Positions 6,432 to 6,579 of a DNA stretch of 6,579 nucleotides are shown piece after piece (position 1 is the stretch's first letter; the number at the start of each line of letters is the position of its first letter). The position numbers were made by a program, and so were the translations under genes. The notes below the pieces were generated by a model. It saw only the letters and a program-made list of their open reading frames with translations. It had not been told where the DNA came from and ran no database searches. This stretch comes from Oscillospiraceae bacterium (lineage in GTDB: Bacteria > Bacillota > Clostridia > Oscillospirales > Ruminococcaceae), in contig JAISLG010000105.1 in the NCBI GenBank assembly GCA_031260615.1, forward strand, positions 1 through 6,579, written 5' to 3'.

Positions 6432-6560
6432 ACTGACGTTGACAAAGTTAGCCGAGCGGACTTCCTTTGCGTTCACCACGGGAATATAATAATCCCGTGT
6501 GGGATATGTATTCGTTTTGCGTGTGTCGGGATTGGTTCGCGTTATTTGTTTGTCGTTCAT
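6396..6560 (-). CDS. 54-residue leader frame, probable 5' part of the flippase gene
   Basis: This frame starts at the ATG at 6560 with a strong ribosome-binding site. It reads MNDKQITRTNPDTRKTNTY and continues through DYYIPVVNAKEVRSANFVNVSKKK, then leaves the A-tract as NTAATAIR and stops at 6396-6398. The eight residues after the tract look like out-of-frame readout: reading one base back instead gives HSGDGNSVG and continues 595 residues into the flippase. Fused at that point the protein would be 644 residues. The peptide is polar with no signal sequence, and I recognise no domain. If no shift occurs it would be a stand-alone 54-residue peptide and the flippase would hardly be made. I judge the two frames to be one gene. 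Confidence 0.65.
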   Translation of the reverse strand: MNDKQITRTNPDTRKTNTYPTRDYYIPVVNAKEVRSANFVNVSKKKNTAATAIR

Positions 6561-6561
6561 A

Positions 6562-6576
6562 CTCCGACCCCTTCCT
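6562..6576 (-). promoter_or_regulatory. Ribosome-binding site that fixes the flippase gene start at 6560
   Basis: On the minus strand AGGAAGGGG (6576-6568) lies 7 bases before the ATG at 6560, with a second purine patch GGAG (6565-6562). The same AAGGGG with 7-base spacing precedes the DUF1540 gene. No in-frame start nearer the flippase core has a comparable site. The promoter must lie beyond the right edge. Confidence 0.75.
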
Positions 6577-6579
6577 TTG

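Noticed and set aside
6439..6467. Plus-strand TTGACA as a promoter -35
   Set aside because: No -10 element lies at 16-18 bases (the sequence there is TTCCTT-like), and the site falls inside the minus-strand leader frame.

Overview
The window looks like chromosomal DNA from a spore-forming Firmicute, probably a Clostridia or Oscillospirales-type anaerobe. Three things point there: an AddAB (not RecBCD) recombination nuclease, a sigma factor resembling sporulation sigma-K, and a small cysteine-rich DUF1540 protein. Base composition is fairly balanced, and codons rich in CG steps are used evenly across the larger genes, so nothing suggests a recently acquired island. Lineage is inferred from gene content only.

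Layout. Positions 1-3403 are on the minus strand and carry addB followed, 6 bases later, by the first 151 codons of addA, which runs off the left edge. Together they encode the helicase-nuclease that processes double-strand breaks. An 88-base divergent intergenic region (3404-3491) separates addB from a plus-strand sigma-70-family gene (3492-4235). It holds a plausible vegetative promoter towards addB and an overlapping sigma-E-like promoter towards the sigma gene. Next come a 20-bp tandem duplication over the sigma stop codon, a heptamer repeat, and a 63-residue DUF1540 gene (4359-4550). A hairpin terminator at 4571-4597 works in both directions and closes the convergent pair.

Positions 4627-6560 (minus) hold a 14-helix polysaccharide flippase of the MOP/Wzx type. 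Its membrane core has no credible start codon of its own. The only start with a good ribosome-binding site is the ATG at 6560, in a different frame. The two frames meet at an 11-A tract containing a correctly phased A AAA AAC heptamer, followed by a 6-bp GC stem. A single -1 shift gives a 644-residue protein with a hydrophilic N-terminal domain of about 178 residues. This is the most unusual feature here: programmed frameshifting, a phase-variable tract, or a homopolymer sequencing error.

The window also lacks GATC, CATG and CTAG entirely by my reading, which is unexpected for GATC and CATG in 6.6 kb.
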